Shown: positions 32,318 to 42,628, counted from the first letter of the stretch. The stretch: 64,000 nt of DNA from Trichocoleus desertorum ATA4-8-CV12 (GCA_019358975.1 JAHHIL010000002.1:298634-362633); one strand, 5' to 3'. Numbers and translations: made by a program. The notes: generated from the letters alone by a model not told the origin.

Positions 32318-34015
32318 TTACGGTTGAGAACCAATAACCACGTAGGGCGAAGTAATAGGCTGCACTCTTCCAGAATTGACTAATGCCTGATAGACAAAAG
32401 CTGCCACTTCGGCGCGAGTTGCTTCCCGATTGGGGCTAAGTTGATTGAGAGTCGGGTAGTTGATGACAATATTACGCTGAGTTGCGGCTGTAACAGGGGC
32501 GATCGCATAGTTAGGGATTTGGGCTGCATCCGTGTAGTAACGAGTCAGAGCAGTGGTATTCGTGGCACTGTATCCCAGACCATTCGCTAAAGAGACCAAA
32601 ACTTGCACTCTCGGAATTTGTTGATCTGGTAAAAATACACCACCTGGATACCCTGCCAGAAACCCACCCCGGTAAGCAGTTTGTATCGCTTGGTAGCCCC
32701 AGAAACTTTGACCGACATCCACAAAGTTAATCGCAGCACGCTGGGCGGTAGGGTTAAACGCTTTGTTGATAATGGCCGCGAACTGAGCCCGTGTCACGGG
32801 AGCTGAAGGACGATAGGTGCCATCAGGGAAGCCACTAATAATATTCTGAGAAGCTAAAGCTCCAATAAAGGCTTGTGCCCAGTGACCTTGCACATCAGGA
32901 AACTGCGAAGCCGTAGGACCGCCCCCTGTCACATCAGCTGCGACAAAATCTACAGGCCCAGAAATACGCTGTGGGTTAATTTGATTGCCGACAGCCACAA
33001 TGGTATTGCTACGGGTGGCGTTATACAGATCGTAGCGACCATTATTCTGAATGGTGTTATTACCAGGATTCTCTGCTGTCCCTAGATCCGGTTGGGCATT
33101 GGTAATTGCCACTACACCATCTCTCGTGTTGCTCTCAATCACGTTTTTACGCAGCACCGGACGAGCAGAGTCAGAGACTATGATGCCATCGGTGTTCTGA
33201 ATCACTTGGTTGCCCTCTACAGTTGGCGCAGAGGTGCCGCCAATGGCAATCCCAAAGCCTGTGCTTTGAAACAAGTTGTCTCGAATCTCACCTTGAGCAG
33301 CACGAGCCAGAGAAATACCATTCCCTTTATTTTGAGTAAAAACGTTATCGGCAATGGTAGGAGCCCCAGTGCCTGTGACAAAAATCCCATCTCGTAAGCT
33401 GTTAGAGAAGGTGTTATTTCTAATTTCAGGGTTGGTAGACTCTACCCAAAGCGCTGTACCGCGAGAGCTGGGATTGGTAACTGTCAGGCCCCGAACTTCA
33501 CTGCTTCTGTCCGCTCGAATCGTGACGTTCTGGGAAGCAAAGGTAGGACTGACGTAAGGACCACTGCCAATTACCAAGACTGTTTGCCCTTTATTGGCTT
33601 CATCTCCTCGTAAGATGACACCTGGCTTAACGACGAGGGGAAAAACTTCCCCCGTATCTTTGGTATAGCTACCCGGTGCCAGTTGAACTACAGTGCTGGA
33701 CTTCGCTTGTTGTAAGGCGTAAGTGATACTGCGATACGGGGCTCCTTCACTACTGCCAGCACCACTGCTATCCGTTCCTAAAGCAGGGTTGACGTAGAGA
33801 ACTGTAGCTCCGGCAGGAATCTGGGCAACTTGCTGCGCTGTTGTAGAAATATGGTTGGAAGGTTGAGCGTTGGCTCCGGCGGGTAAAATCGCTGTACCTC
33901 CAACCCAAAGCAATAAAGCAGTGAAGCCAATCTGGAGGGAGGCGATCGCTTTGGGGGTGGTATCCATTTTATGAGTAGTGGGTTGCTGAATCCGAGAACC
34001 CTGATATGTCATCAT
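32318..34015 (-). CDS. Right-handed beta-helix (DUF1565) protein with three SLH domains
   Basis: Exported 565-residue surface protein. A signal peptide lies near residues 25-55 (FTALLLWVGGTAILPAGANA). A DUF1565 region (VLYVNPALGTDSSGAGSSEG, SITYALQQAKSSTVVQLAPGSY) is followed by repeated parallel-beta-helix units with N-x-F/I-x-N patterns to about residue 355. Three S-layer-homology domains follow (FPDVQGHWAQAFIGALASQNIISGFPDG and later, truncated ones). SLH domains bind the cell wall or outer envelope. The ATG at 34015 was preferred over an upstream TTG because it follows a GAGAG sequence. It may be a pectate-lyase-fold carbohydrate-binding or structural protein; no catalytic residues are evident. 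Confidence 0.9.
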   Translation of the reverse strand: MMTYQGSRIQQPTTHKMDTTPKAIASLQIGFTALLLWVGGTAILPAGANAQPSNHISTTAQQVAQIPAGATVLYVNPALGTDSSGAGSSEGAPYRSITYALQQAKSSTVVQLAPGSYTKDTGEVFPLVVKPGVILRGDEANKGQTVLVIGSGPYVSPTFASQNVTIRADRSSEVRGLTVTNPSSRGTALWVESTNPEIRNNTFSNSLRDGIFVTGTGAPTIADNVFTQNKGNGISLARAAQGEIRDNLFQSTGFGIAIGGTSAPTVEGNQVIQNTDGIIVSDSARPVLRKNVIESNTRDGVVAITNAQPDLGTAENPGNNTIQNNGRYDLYNATRSNTIVAVGNQINPQRISGPVDFVAADVTGGGPTASQFPDVQGHWAQAFIGALASQNIISGFPDGTYRPSAPVTRAQFAAIINKAFNPTAQRAAINFVDVGQSFWGYQAIQTAYRGGFLAGYPGGVFLPDQQIPRVQVLVSLANGLGYSATNTTALTRYYTDAAQIPNYAIAPVTAATQRNIVINYPTLNQLSPNREATRAEVAAFVYQALVNSGRVQPITSPYVVIGSQP

Positions 34016-34403
34016 TGTCGCTCTCAAACAATATCGATATGGGGTGAGGCAAGGAGCACGATTCAATTCAACTCTATTAATCAGTTCACACTAGTAAATA
34101 GAGTTTCAAGAGACAATAATGCGTTCTGGAACTTGCCAGTTGCCTCTAACTCCTATCAAAAGATACCTATAAGTTGAGGAGTTTCCCCAAAATTTTAGGA
34201 TTAAAATCGGTCTATTGCCCTAAACGACAAGTTAGTTACCGCTGGGGTTCCCTACTTTTCTAATGCTTTTGGTGGTGCATTAATATTAATAGCTCGCAGA
34301 GAATTTTTACTGATTAGGTTGCTTCATTGCTTAGAAACGCTTAGAAACAACTCCTATAAAAATGAACATGAGAGTTTCCAGCCAGTATGAGTTTTATTGT
34401 TGA

Positions 34404-34418
34404 GTTGATTAAATCAAC
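34404..34418. promoter_or_regulatory. Perfect palindrome GTTGATT-A-AATCAAC
   Basis: A 15-base inverted repeat lying 115 bases before the DUF1400 start codon. Size and symmetry suit a dimeric regulator site, but no regulator is identified. Confidence 0.4.
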
Positions 34419-34425
34419 AGACTTG

Positions 34426-34454
34426 TATGACAAAATTCTAGAATTTTTGTCATA
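34426..34454. promoter_or_regulatory. Near-perfect palindrome TATGACAAAA...TTTTGTCATA
   Basis: Arms of ten bases around TTCTAGAAT. It lies 80 bases before the DUF1400 start and only eight bases from the preceding palindrome. It could be an operator or a hairpin in the leader; the T-rich right arm also resembles a weak terminator. Confidence 0.45.
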
Positions 34455-34533
34455 ACTGCAACAACTGAGCCTCTACTTCGTCATTTTGTGTAGAAGCATT
34501 TACATACACGCATTTACAGAACCAGGATTTCTC

Positions 34534-35082
34534 ATGAACTTACTCACTTCAAAATTGCGACATGCGCTGGCAGTAACTATCACCGCTGGCATATTGCTCA
34601 GTAGCTCTAGCGCGATCGCAGCAGAGCAAGTAGTACTGAAATATAAGATTTTAAGAGAAAAAATTTCTGTCCAAGAATTAACCAGGCTAACGGAAACAGG
34701 AGTTCCCTCCCCTGCTTTAGCGTCTTACTTGAAGTCAGCCGGAAAAAATCCAGAGGATATTCGTCAGCCTTTAACTGAAGATGTCAGAGTCAAACCCCTA
34801 CTACTAGATCGGGCTTTAAACAGTTGGGCAGGCAATGTTGTGCTCGATCAGATGAGCCAAGCAATTCACACGCCCTCTAATCAAGCGAACCGCCAAGCTC
34901 TCCGAGCAGCAATTATTCTCTCTGCCACTCCGGACGGCAAGTTAACACTGCTGGAAGTGCTCCAAAATTATCCGACTCAAGAAGTTGAAGTCGAGGGCGA
35001 TCGCCTAGTGACAGCCTACCGTCAATTGAGTAATTTGAGCGGTCGCCTCGAAAACTTGCTAAATCGAGGCCGCTTTTTCTAA
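34534..35082 (+). CDS. DUF1400-type exported protein
   Basis: 182-residue protein with a signal peptide (about residues 1-28, ALAVTITAGILLSSSSAIAA). The mature part opens with EQVVLKYKILREKISVQELTRLTETGVPSPALASYLK (in sections), the pattern of the DUF1400 region found before cyanobacterial alpha/beta hydrolases. Here no hydrolase domain or GxSxG motif follows, so it is the isolated domain. The ATG has an AGGA eight bases upstream. Probably periplasmic. Role unknown. Confidence 0.78.
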   Translation: MNLLTSKLRHALAVTITAGILLSSSSAIAAEQVVLKYKILREKISVQELTRLTETGVPSPALASYLKSAGKNPEDIRQPLTEDVRVKPLLLDRALNSWAGNVVLDQMSQAIHTPSNQANRQALRAAIILSATPDGKLTLLEVLQNYPTQEVEVEGDRLVTAYRQLSNLSGRLENLLNRGRFF

Positions 35083-35086
35083 GCAT

Positions 35087-35320
35087 TTAGTAAGCTAATG
35101 TTTCCAGGGTTTCACGCAGATAACGCTGAACTCGATGATCTAAGCTTAGAGTGTCTAGATTTTCATCTGTTTTGCCTTCTAGTTGCCAACGCTGGAAGCC
35201 AGAGCTAGTCGCGATCGCCTGCTTCAGATTCGTCCAAATCTCTAGATCTGGAGAAAGACTACTAGAAGCGGCTGAAGATGAACGACGTGGGTCACCAAAG
35301 GAGAATGCAGAATTAGCCAT
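35087..35320 (-). CDS. Small cyanobacterial hypothetical protein
   Basis: 77 residues, N-terminal Ser-rich (MANSAFSFGDPRRSS) and a C-terminal helical part SPDLEIWTNLKQAIATSSGF and VQRYLRETLETLAY. It looks like a small soluble protein with one helical domain. The ATG at 35320 is preferred over nine further codons upstream because of the polar start. Its stop nearly abuts the DUF1400 stop. No family recognised. Confidence 0.65.
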   Translation of the reverse strand: MANSAFSFGDPRRSSSAASSSLSPDLEIWTNLKQAIATSSGFQRWQLEGKTDENLDTLSLDHRVQRYLRETLETLAY

Positions 35321-35456
35321 AAGTACCTCAAAAAAAGCAATAAACACAGCAGGACTTGGACGCGCAAAAATTTGAGAGTTGCCCTTTTTCTAGGATAGCG
35401 AAGTCATCTCGTAGCGGTGTGCTGCAAACAACACTATTCCTCCGGGATTGAGGGTG

Positions 35457-36170
35457 TTAAATATCATTTACTTCTGTAGCACTAGCGTCGGAAGTAGTAG
35501 GCTCCGGGGAAGCCTCTGTCAAAGACATAGCAGTGGTTACTCTGCCTGCCGCGATCGCCTGACCTGGAGACTGAGTTTCTGGAAAGACAGGTGGCAAGAT
35601 CTGGTTTACCTGAATGCCAGGAGCGGTGAAGTCTCGTCGAATTTTGTCAGCTGGGTAAGGCTCGGTTGCCGCAAATTCAGCTTCACTCAGTAATAAAATC
35701 CGAGCCACACTGACTGGCACTTGCAAAAACAAGTTACAACCCAAAAAGGCGATCGCGGCTAGCACTAAACCCGCAACTCGCCAGGTCGCTGGGAATGGAG
35801 CGACGCTGGCAGCTACAGGCGCGACTCGATAGAGTTGCCACAAGACCCCTACTAAGAATACTGGTGTGACAGCAGCCAGTACGCGACCTTCCTGCATCTT
35901 AAATAAGCTGAGAATGCGGCGCTGATCTACAGTTAATTTTTCTGGTTTCAGCGCAAACACCATAAGACTGAAAATGTTGAACGGACGGAACAGTTGCATC
36001 CACAGCAGAGGAGCAATGCCAATTGCCGCAACTAAGCCAACTTCTACCCCAGCAGGCAGGATGGGATCTCCGACGGCAAATCCCAGTAGGCAAAGTTCCA
36101 GAAAGATAGGCAAGACTGCCGCTCCAGCAGCATGAACCCACAAATAAGGCTCTGACCAAAAAGAGCGCAT
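35457..36170 (-). CDS. Low-complexity-tail membrane protein
   Basis: 237-residue integral membrane protein with four to five helices (AAGAAVLPIFLELCLLGFAVG, VEVGLVAAIGIAPLLWMQLF, VLAAVTPVFLVGVLW, VAGLVLAAIAFLGCNLFLQ). A short conserved RRDFTAPGIQVNQILPPV segment precedes a Ser/Thr/Glu/Ala-rich tail. This fits the cyanobacterial family annotated as low-complexity tail membrane protein, of unknown function. It lies downstream of infB on the same strand, 180 bases away, and may share the infB transcript. Confidence 0.82.
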   Translation of the reverse strand: MRSFWSEPYLWVHAAGAAVLPIFLELCLLGFAVGDPILPAGVEVGLVAAIGIAPLLWMQLFRPFNIFSLMVFALKPEKLTVDQRRILSLFKMQEGRVLAAVTPVFLVGVLWQLYRVAPVAASVAPFPATWRVAGLVLAAIAFLGCNLFLQVPVSVARILLLSEAEFAATEPYPADKIRRDFTAPGIQVNQILPPVFPETQSPGQAIAAGRVTTAMSLTEASPEPTTSDASATEVNDI

Positions 36171-36353
36171 AGCAGTTAGCTGAAATAGTGATAATCCAGC
36201 CTCAGTATAAGGGAGAGATTCCCCAATCTCGATAAACCATAAAAAATGAGAGGAAAGCGTCTATATCTTTCCTCTCATTCAGTTAAACTTGCGATTCAGT
36301 TAGATAGAGTTGTGATTTCCTTAATAGAATCTACAACTCTGCCCATTCAAGTT

Positions 36354-39300
36354 TTAGTTAGCCGACAAGGTCCGGCGCTTCGTCGCCATCCGGAAGGTTT
36401 CAATGATGTCCCCTTCGACCCAGTTGTGGAAACTACTCATGCCAACACCGCATTCGTAGCCAGCATTGACTTCCTTGGCATCTTCCTTCATCCGCTTGAG
36501 CGAGTCTAGGATGCCCTCGTGAATGACGTTGTTGCCTCGGCGAACCCGCGCATTACAGTTACGAATTGCCTTGCCAGAGAGGACATAGCAACCTGCAACT
36601 GCACCTCTGCCAACGGGGAAGACAGCCCGAACTTCCACCTGCCCCAGCGGTTCTTCGACCATTTCTGGTTCTAGGAGACCTTCCATCGCCCCTTGGATAT
36701 CATCCAAGAGCTTATAGATGATGTTGTACTCGCGAATATCAACACCTGCTGCGTCAGCAGCTTGTCTCGCACCGCTCGCCAGAGTGGTATTAAACCCAAT
36801 AATCACGGCAGCACTCGCTGAAGCCAAGTCAACGTCAGTCTCTGTAACCTCTCCCGGTGCCGATAACAGCACCCGAACCTGTACTTCGTTTTGAGGCAGT
36901 TGTTGCAGCGATCCAAGAATTGCTTCTACTGACCCTTGCACATCCGCCTTCAGAATCAGGTTGAGCTCCTTCAGTTCGCCTTCTTGAGCCTTAGCGGACA
37001 AGGAGTTGAGAGTAATCCGACGAGCACCGAGGGCTTGCTGCTGTAAACGAGATTGACGTTGCTGATCGGTCTTAGCCGAAGCTACCGCTCTTGCTTCTTT
37101 CTCATCTTGGAAGACTTCAAAGTCATCACCCGCAGCAGGAACGTCTCCTAGACCTAGAATTTCTACAGCAAAGGATGGACCTGCTGCCTCGACTCGCTGC
37201 CCGCGATCGTCTACCATTGCCCGGACTTTGCCTAGGGCTGAACCTGCAACAATGGTGTCTCCCACCCGGAGGGTACCATTCTGAATCAGCATGGAAGCAA
37301 CCGGACCACGAGCTTTATCGAGGTGGGCTTCGATGACTGTTCCTTTAGCCGAGCGATCTGGGTTGGCATAGAGATCTTCTACCTCTGACACCAGCAGAAT
37401 CATTTCTAGCAAGGTATCTAAGTTTTCCCCCTTAATCGCGCTGACCGGAACCATGATGGTGTCACCACCATACTCTTCTGGTACGAGGTCGTAGTTCATC
37501 AACTCATTCTTGACGCGATCGAGCTGAGCGCCCTCTTTGTCAATCTTGTTGATGGCTACAATAATTGGGACTTCTGCCGCTTTAGCGTGGCTGATGGCTT
37601 CAATAGTCTGAGGACGAACGCCGTCATCCGCAGCTACGACCAGAATGGCAATGTCAGTGACTCTAGCACCACGAGCTCGCATCGCCGTAAAGGCTTCGTG
37701 ACCCGGTGTATCTAGGAACACTACTTGTTGCATCTTACCTTCATGGGTAACGTCAACATGGTAGGCACCAATATGTTGGGTAATGCCGCCTGCTTCTCCC
37801 TGAGCCACTTTGGTTTTGCGGATGGAGTCGAGCAAGGTAGTTTTCCCGTGGTCTACGTGACCCATGATCGTGACTACTGGAGGACGCCGCTGCAACAGTT
37901 CTAAATCTGATGCATCCAGCATCTCGGTAACTTTCCGAGCTTCTGCCTCCTTCTCTGCCATCTCGACTTCGATTTCCATTTCTTGAGCAATCATGCTCGC
38001 AGTCGGAACATCGAGGGTTTGGTTGATGTTGGCAGCAATGCCTTTAAAGAACAGGGCTCTGATGATTTCTGTTTCTGGCACTGCCAAAAGCGAGGCTAAC
38101 TCTTGTACCGTTAGTCCGGTTGTCAGAGTAATCTTGGTGGGACGCTCAACTTTGGCTTCTTGCTCGCGGCGATCGCGGCGATCGCGATGGCTTGACTTTC
38201 TGCTCTTCGGTGCGGTTGGAGCAGCAGCAATAGGTCTAGCTTGGCCTGGACGAGATTTAGGCTTAGCGGGACGCGCCAGAGAGAGACTCACTTGAACAGG
38301 AGCATCCTCATCCTCATCCAATTCTTCTTCGCCATCAATGTCGAGGTCTTCAATTTCAATATCCTCGTCATCAAGCACAGGTTGCGACCGACGCTTAGCT
38401 TTAGGGCCAGCTTTAGCCTTCGCGTTTTCTGCGTTTTCCTCTTCTTCCTCTTCCCAACTCTTACCTTTCTTCAAGTTGCGAGGTAAGGTGGGACGGCGAA
38501 GCTCATCGATGGGGCCTCCGCCAGCAGGTGCTTGTGAGCGTTCTACCTGTAGACCCGCTCCAGAGCGATCGCCAGATCCACCTGGCTGACCTTCACGGGG
38601 CTGAGTCGGACGAACAGGTCTAGCAGGGCTGGCAGGACGCCTCAGCTCAGTCACAGGCTGAGGACGACGCTCATCATTGTCTCCGCCCCCTACAGCTGGA
38701 CGCTCCCGCCGTTCTGGAGCATCGGCACGTCTTTCTGGACTTTGCCCAACTCTAGATTCGGTAGGGCGACCCGACGACGGAGTCTCACCCTCAGGACGCT
38801 CAGGGCGATCGCGCTTTAAGACAATCCGATTGGCAGGATTACTTGGACCCCGATTTGTCGTCGGAGGTGCTGGTCTAGAGGGTGGTGCCACCAATTGTGG
38901 CTGAATGCTAGGTTGATGGCTCGCCCTTGATCTAGGAGCCGTTTCTTCCGTAGGACTAGGGGAACGTTTAACTTGAGGCTTATCAGTCTCACCAACAGAC
39001 GGGGCAGATGGGGTCAGTTCAGCCACAGGCTCGGAACTGGGAATAGAAACAGGAGCAGCACTTTCAGGTGCAGAACGAGTGGGGCGACTGGGTGCCGCTG
39101 GTTTAACAGGAGTTTGCAAGGGTTGATTGGTGGGAGGTTGAGGAGTAGGTTTTGTCGCTTGAGGAATTGCTTCATTCCCGTTGTCAGCGAGCGGTTGATT
39201 GGGACTAATCGCTTTGGGTCTGCGAATTTCTAAAATCTGCGGCTTCCGACCAGCCACTTGGGCCGTCTCCCTAGCCTGGGCACTCGCAATGTGGCTAGCT

Positions 39301-39500
39301 GAAGCTGGCTTTGGAGGAGAGGAGTGGCTGGCTGTATATTTTTCAGCGGCAGCACGGATGCGCTCAGCCTCATCTTCTGTGATCGTGCTGCTATGGCTCT
39401 TAACTGAAATATTTAGCTGTTCGCAAACGGCTAGTATATCCCTGTTATCCAAATTTAGTTCCTTTGATAGCTCGTAAATTCTAACTTTGCTGTTATTCAT
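36354..39500 (-). CDS. infB: Translation initiation factor IF-2
   Basis: GTPase that places fMet-tRNA on the 30S subunit. 1048 residues from the chosen ATG. An IF2 N-terminal domain ([21 protein letters not shown]) is followed by a very long Pro/Arg/Glu-rich linker (about residues 60-440). G domain motifs are [12 protein letters not shown] (G1), [10 protein letters not shown] (G3) and NKIDK (G4), followed by domains II, III and IV. The ATG was chosen because the IF2_N domain begins there; 16 further upstream codons lack conservation. Last gene of the rimP-nusA-ylxR-infB cluster. Confidence 0.98.
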   Translation of the reverse strand: MNNSKVRIYELSKELNLDNRDILAVCEQLNISVKSHSSTITEDEAERIRAAAEKYTASHSSPPKPASASHIASAQARETAQVAGRKPQILEIRRPKAISPNQPLADNGNEAIPQATKPTPQPPTNQPLQTPVKPAAPSRPTRSAPESAAPVSIPSSEPVAELTPSAPSVGETDKPQVKRSPSPTEETAPRSRASHQPSIQPQLVAPPSRPAPPTTNRGPSNPANRIVLKRDRPERPEGETPSSGRPTESRVGQSPERRADAPERRERPAVGGGDNDERRPQPVTELRRPASPARPVRPTQPREGQPGGSGDRSGAGLQVERSQAPAGGGPIDELRRPTLPRNLKKGKSWEEEEEENAENAKAKAGPKAKRRSQPVLDDEDIEIEDLDIDGEEELDEDEDAPVQVSLSLARPAKPKSRPGQARPIAAAPTAPKSRKSSHRDRRDRREQEAKVERPTKITLTTGLTVQELASLLAVPETEIIRALFFKGIAANINQTLDVPTASMIAQEMEIEVEMAEKEAEARKVTEMLDASDLELLQRRPPVVTIMGHVDHGKTTLLDSIRKTKVAQGEAGGITQHIGAYHVDVTHEGKMQQVVFLDTPGHEAFTAMRARGARVTDIAILVVAADDGVRPQTIEAISHAKAAEVPIIVAINKIDKEGAQLDRVKNELMNYDLVPEEYGGDTIMVPVSAIKGENLDTLLEMILLVSEVEDLYANPDRSAKGTVIEAHLDKARGPVASMLIQNGTLRVGDTIVAGSALGKVRAMVDDRGQRVEAAGPSFAVEILGLGDVPAAGDDFEVFQDEKEARAVASAKTDQQRQSRLQQQALGARRITLNSLSAKAQEGELKELNLILKADVQGSVEAILGSLQQLPQNEVQVRVLLSAPGEVTETDVDLASASAAVIIGFNTTLASGARQAADAAGVDIREYNIIYKLLDDIQGAMEGLLEPEMVEEPLGQVEVRAVFPVGRGAVAGCYVLSGKAIRNCNARVRRGNNVIHEGILDSLKRMKEDAKEVNAGYECGVGMSSFHNWVEGDIIETFRMATKRRTLSAN

Positions 39501-40001
39501 CCACTCTTCCCTCTTAAATGTGTTACATAGTGGCCTACTGTTTTGCAAACTAACTACAAGTGGTTGATCTGCTGACGTATATTGAAATATTAAACGTCGT
39601 TTCCTCTTTAACTTTAAACGAGAAAAGCTGCACTCTGCTGCGGGAGTGTTTTTCCGAAGACAAACGGCTATTTATAGCCTGTAAACAGCTTGCTAGTTTA
39701 AAATCTTGCATGAATCTTGTAGGTTTGCAGGCAATTGAGGTTGGCACTTTAGTGGCGCTTTTCTGGGCAACCTCATCAACCTGTGAGTACTGGTTTTGAC
39801 TAATCCTCGCCTGGTGTTAACTTTCCCAAACCAAACTCAACAGGTAGATTACAACCTGCGTTTGGTGATCACCTAGCTGCTGACAAGGATTTTTTACCCT
39901 TGCATCTTGATTGTCAATTCCAGAATATACCGTCATTAATGCTCCTACAAGCTCAACGTTACATGTAAATCCCATTCGGAGAGTGAGGATTTGCCACTTC
40001 C
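39501..40001 (-). other. Long spacer/leader between ylxR and infB
   Basis: About 500 bases, unusually long for this cluster, between the ylxR stop and the infB start. Open frames on either strand here have no family resemblance and irregular composition. A separate infB promoter or a structured leader is plausible but I cannot locate it. Confidence 0.45.
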
Positions 40002-40292
40002 TCATTCTAGAGCGCGATTTAGTTTTAGTCCATTGACTTCATCAGCTTTTGCCAAACGCTGCTCTAAGGTTTGGTATAACTCAGCTGATACAAAGGCTTT
40101 CAGCGATCGCCCCAGTCGATTTTTTTTCTGGGCCGCTTGCAAGCACTGAACCTCAGGACACAGGTAAGCAGAACGCCCCATGCCCTGATCCAATTGTACT
40201 GTTTGTGATGGATGCACCCGTACAATACGCCAGAAATCTTCTTTAGGAGCAACTTTACGACAACTAGTGCATCGACGATAGTTAGGCTTCAT
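40002..40292 (-). CDS. ylxR: YlxR family protein (DUF448), RNA-binding/nucleoid-associated
   Basis: 96-residue basic protein located between nusA and infB as in most bacteria. Start MKPNYRRCTSCRKVAPKEDFWRIVRV with the Cys pair, then GMGRSAYLCPEVQCLQAAQKKNRLGRSLK. YlxR proteins have been described as RNA- or DNA-binding and as RNase P regulators in some species. Complete. Spacing to nusA is 57 bases. Confidence 0.93.
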   Translation of the reverse strand: MKPNYRRCTSCRKVAPKEDFWRIVRVHPSQTVQLDQGMGRSAYLCPEVQCLQAAQKKNRLGRSLKAFVSAELYQTLEQRLAKADEVNGLKLNRALE

Positions 40293-40349
40293 CGGGTTAC
40301 TGATCAGTCATTGCTTCAGCAGGGAAATCATTTCTGGCTTGCAAGACGC

Positions 40350-41678
40350 TTACTCGCTGACAGAATCAATTGCATCTGCGGCAGGAGTCTCTAAACTTTC
40401 TTCCTCGTCAGCAGTGGCTTCTACGGGATCTTCCTCGTAGTCCTCGTCTAGATACTCTTCATCTTCATAGTCTTCCTCATACTCGGTCGCCTTATACTGT
40501 CGCCGAGCTTCTTCTAGAGCTTCAATCTTGCGATTTTCGGCTTCGTAGTCATACTTAGCAATGTCTTTGATGTCAATTTTCCAGCCTGTCAGACGAGCGG
40601 CTAAACGCACGTTTTGCCCTTCCTTACCAATCGCGAGGCTGAGTTGATCTTCAGCAACTAGAATGTGGGCTTGGCGTTCTTCGGGATCAACGAGGCGCAC
40701 CTCATCAACTCGGGCAGGGCTCAAAGCATTGGCAATGTATGTGGCGGGATCAGGTGACCAGCGGATGACATCAATCTTTTCACCGCGTAGCTCATTCACG
40801 ACCACTTGAATGCGGGAACCTCTAGCTCCAATGCAAGCTCCTACCGGATCAACATCGCGCTCTAAGGTGTCTACCGCAATCTTGGTACGAGGGCCTACAT
40901 AGCGAGAAGGTGGATTGGCTTCTCTAGCCACTGCCACAATGCGTACCACTTCATCTTCGATTTCTGGGACTTCGTTGGCAAACAGATATACCACCAAACC
41001 CGCATCGGCTCTGGAAACTAGCAGTTGTGGTCCCCGATGCGAACCTTCAGAGACTCGCTTTAGATAAACCTTGAATGTGGCGTTGGCTCGGTAGTTGTCG
41101 TTTGGTAGTTGCTCTCGTTTGGGCAGTTCGGCTTCTACCTCTGGTTGGCCAAAGCTGCTGCTGACCGACATGATGACAGATTGGCGCTCGAAGCGTAGGA
41201 CTCTGGCTTGCAGTACGGTGCTCTCTAAGTCTTGGAACTCTTCTTGTACAAGCTTGCGCTGTTGGTCCCGCAGTTTTTGGGCCAATACTTGTTTGGTTTG
41301 AATGGCAGCCATCCGACCAAATTCTCCTTGGTCAGGGGTGACATCCAAAATCACGGTGTCGCCCAGTTGAGCTTCTGCAGCCACTTCTTGGACTTCTTCT
41401 AGAGCAATCTGGTGGTCTGAGTTGCTGACTTCCTCCACAATCGCTTTGGTAGAAAGAACTCGGAAGCCTTCTTCTTCAGTGTCAAGTTCCACCTCAAAGT
41501 TGTCGAAGTATTCCTCATCAAAATTGACGTGGTCGAGGCGCTGAGTCCGTCGATAGCGCTCATAGCCTTTTAAGAGAGCTTCGCGCAAGGCAGCCTGTAC
41601 AGCATGCTTGGGCAAGTTGCGCTCCTGGCTAATACTGTCGATCATGACTTTGAGTCCAGGCAGAGGAACCATTGACAT
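40350..41678 (-). CDS. nusA: Transcription termination/antitermination protein NusA
   Basis: 442-residue NusA that binds RNA polymerase and nascent RNA. An N-terminal RNAP-binding domain (LPGLKVMIDSISQERNLPKHAVQ in sections) is followed by S1 (about 130-200) and two KH domains (PVGACIGARGSRIQVV; SLAIGKEGQNVRLAARLTGWKIDI). The C-terminal acidic repeats of proteobacterial NusA are absent; instead there is an Asp/Glu-rich tail (EEDYEDEEYLDEDYEEDP), as in cyanobacteria. Operon with rimP and ylxR. Confidence 0.97.
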   Translation of the reverse strand: MSMVPLPGLKVMIDSISQERNLPKHAVQAALREALLKGYERYRRTQRLDHVNFDEEYFDNFEVELDTEEEGFRVLSTKAIVEEVSNSDHQIALEEVQEVAAEAQLGDTVILDVTPDQGEFGRMAAIQTKQVLAQKLRDQQRKLVQEEFQDLESTVLQARVLRFERQSVIMSVSSSFGQPEVEAELPKREQLPNDNYRANATFKVYLKRVSEGSHRGPQLLVSRADAGLVVYLFANEVPEIEDEVVRIVAVAREANPPSRYVGPRTKIAVDTLERDVDPVGACIGARGSRIQVVVNELRGEKIDVIRWSPDPATYIANALSPARVDEVRLVDPEERQAHILVAEDQLSLAIGKEGQNVRLAARLTGWKIDIKDIAKYDYEAENRKIEALEEARRQYKATEYEEDYEDEEYLDEDYEEDPVEATADEEESLETPAADAIDSVSE

Positions 41679-41786
41679 ATGAGTAACACCTCCAGAGTTG
41701 TGAATTAAATGCAGCAGTAGGCCATGAGTTGATTAGCGCTATTTTGCTAGTTCGGCTTGCGTTAACGCCATCATGAGTCGTTAGTA

Positions 41787-42248
41787 CTAGCGACGCTCAT
41801 CGAGTTGCACTCTCGTAATCAAAGCTTGAGGAATGGCGATCGATCGCCCTTTTTGGTTGATGTAGACAGCCGTGTCATCGCGCCGCACCAGCAGTCCTTG
41901 CCACTCTTTTTTTCCTTCGTAAGGTTCTGAAGTACTAACAATCACTGCAAACCCTTTAAATGAAATGAATTCGCGATCGCTGGTGAGGGAGCGAGAAATG
42001 CCAGGGCTAGACACTTCCAAAACATAGGCATCAGGAATCACATTCGCTTGATCTAGAGCCGCTTCTAAAGCCCGACTCATCCGTTCACAGTCTTCCAGCC
42101 CGGTGTCTTCTTGAAGATTGCGGATGTCTACGCGCAAAACAGGAGGGCTTTGGTTTGTGTGAAATACAGCCGCAACCACGTCTAATCCCAAAGTTTCGCC
42201 AACGGGTGTTGCAATCTCGATAATTTGTGGGATCAAAGGGTGAGCCAT
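41787..42248 (-). CDS. rimP: Ribosome maturation factor RimP
   Basis: 153-residue factor for 30S maturation. [21 protein letters not shown] start, [15 protein letters not shown] and [19 protein letters not shown] motifs are present. The ATG at 42248 is preceded by GAGGAGG, a strong ribosome site, which fixes the start over the nine-codon longer frame. First gene of the nusA-infB cluster. Confidence 0.96.
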   Translation of the reverse strand: MAHPLIPQIIEIATPVGETLGLDVVAAVFHTNQSPPVLRVDIRNLQEDTGLEDCERMSRALEAALDQANVIPDAYVLEVSSPGISRSLTSDREFISFKGFAVIVSTSEPYEGKKEWQGLLVRRDDTAVYINQKGRSIAIPQALITRVQLDERR

Positions 42249-42426
42249 TGTCTTACCTCCTCTGCCGACGTCCAATGATTATTCCGGTTGGCCCTACATC
42301 CAGATTTGTAGAGTTTGACTATGAGTGATGTCTGAGTGGAGCTACAAGGTTGTCTGCTTTGATGAAATCTCAAATTTATCGAGACTCGTCATAGGCCCTA
42401 ACCATAAACAAAGCGGCCCTAGCAAT

Positions 42427-42450
42427 AAAAAAAGTGGGTAACGACCCACT
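42427..42450 (-). terminator. Rho-independent terminator downstream of the 489-residue membrane-protein gene
   Basis: AGTGGGT-AACG-ACCCACT preceded on the plus strand by seven A bases. Read on the minus strand it is a GC-rich hairpin followed by TTTTTTT. It separates the membrane-protein gene from rimP. The surrounding 380-base spacer otherwise shows only the rimP promoter region. Confidence 0.88.
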
Positions 42451-42628
42451 CCGCCTGAAATAGCTACTTCTGTGAAATCACCGTATGGACTGGGAAAGCC
42501 CCAAGCCCACATGATTATAGTTTAGCGCACCCCATTTGGAATAGGCACGGGGGTGCAGATCGCCCGACAAAGGTAATTACTGAGGCTGGTTTGTCGAATC
42601 AATCACCCCATAGCTAGCACTTTTGATA

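Larger units (their letters stand above)
34016..34533. other. Intergenic region between divergent genes with palindromes
   Basis: About 520 bases holding the promoters of the beta-helix/SLH gene and the DUF1400 gene. Two palindromes near 34404-34454 are annotated separately. The rest is AT-rich without a supportable gene. Confidence 0.5.

Noticed and set aside
37993..38904. Several plus-strand frames opposite the Pro/Arg-rich part of infB
   Set aside because: Biased GC-rich codons of the IF-2 linker create long antisense frames; composition is unlike real proteins.
39560..39799. 79-residue plus-strand frame in the infB leader
   Set aside because: No family resemblance, no ribosome site, and a similar-length frame lies on the other strand, so both look like chance.
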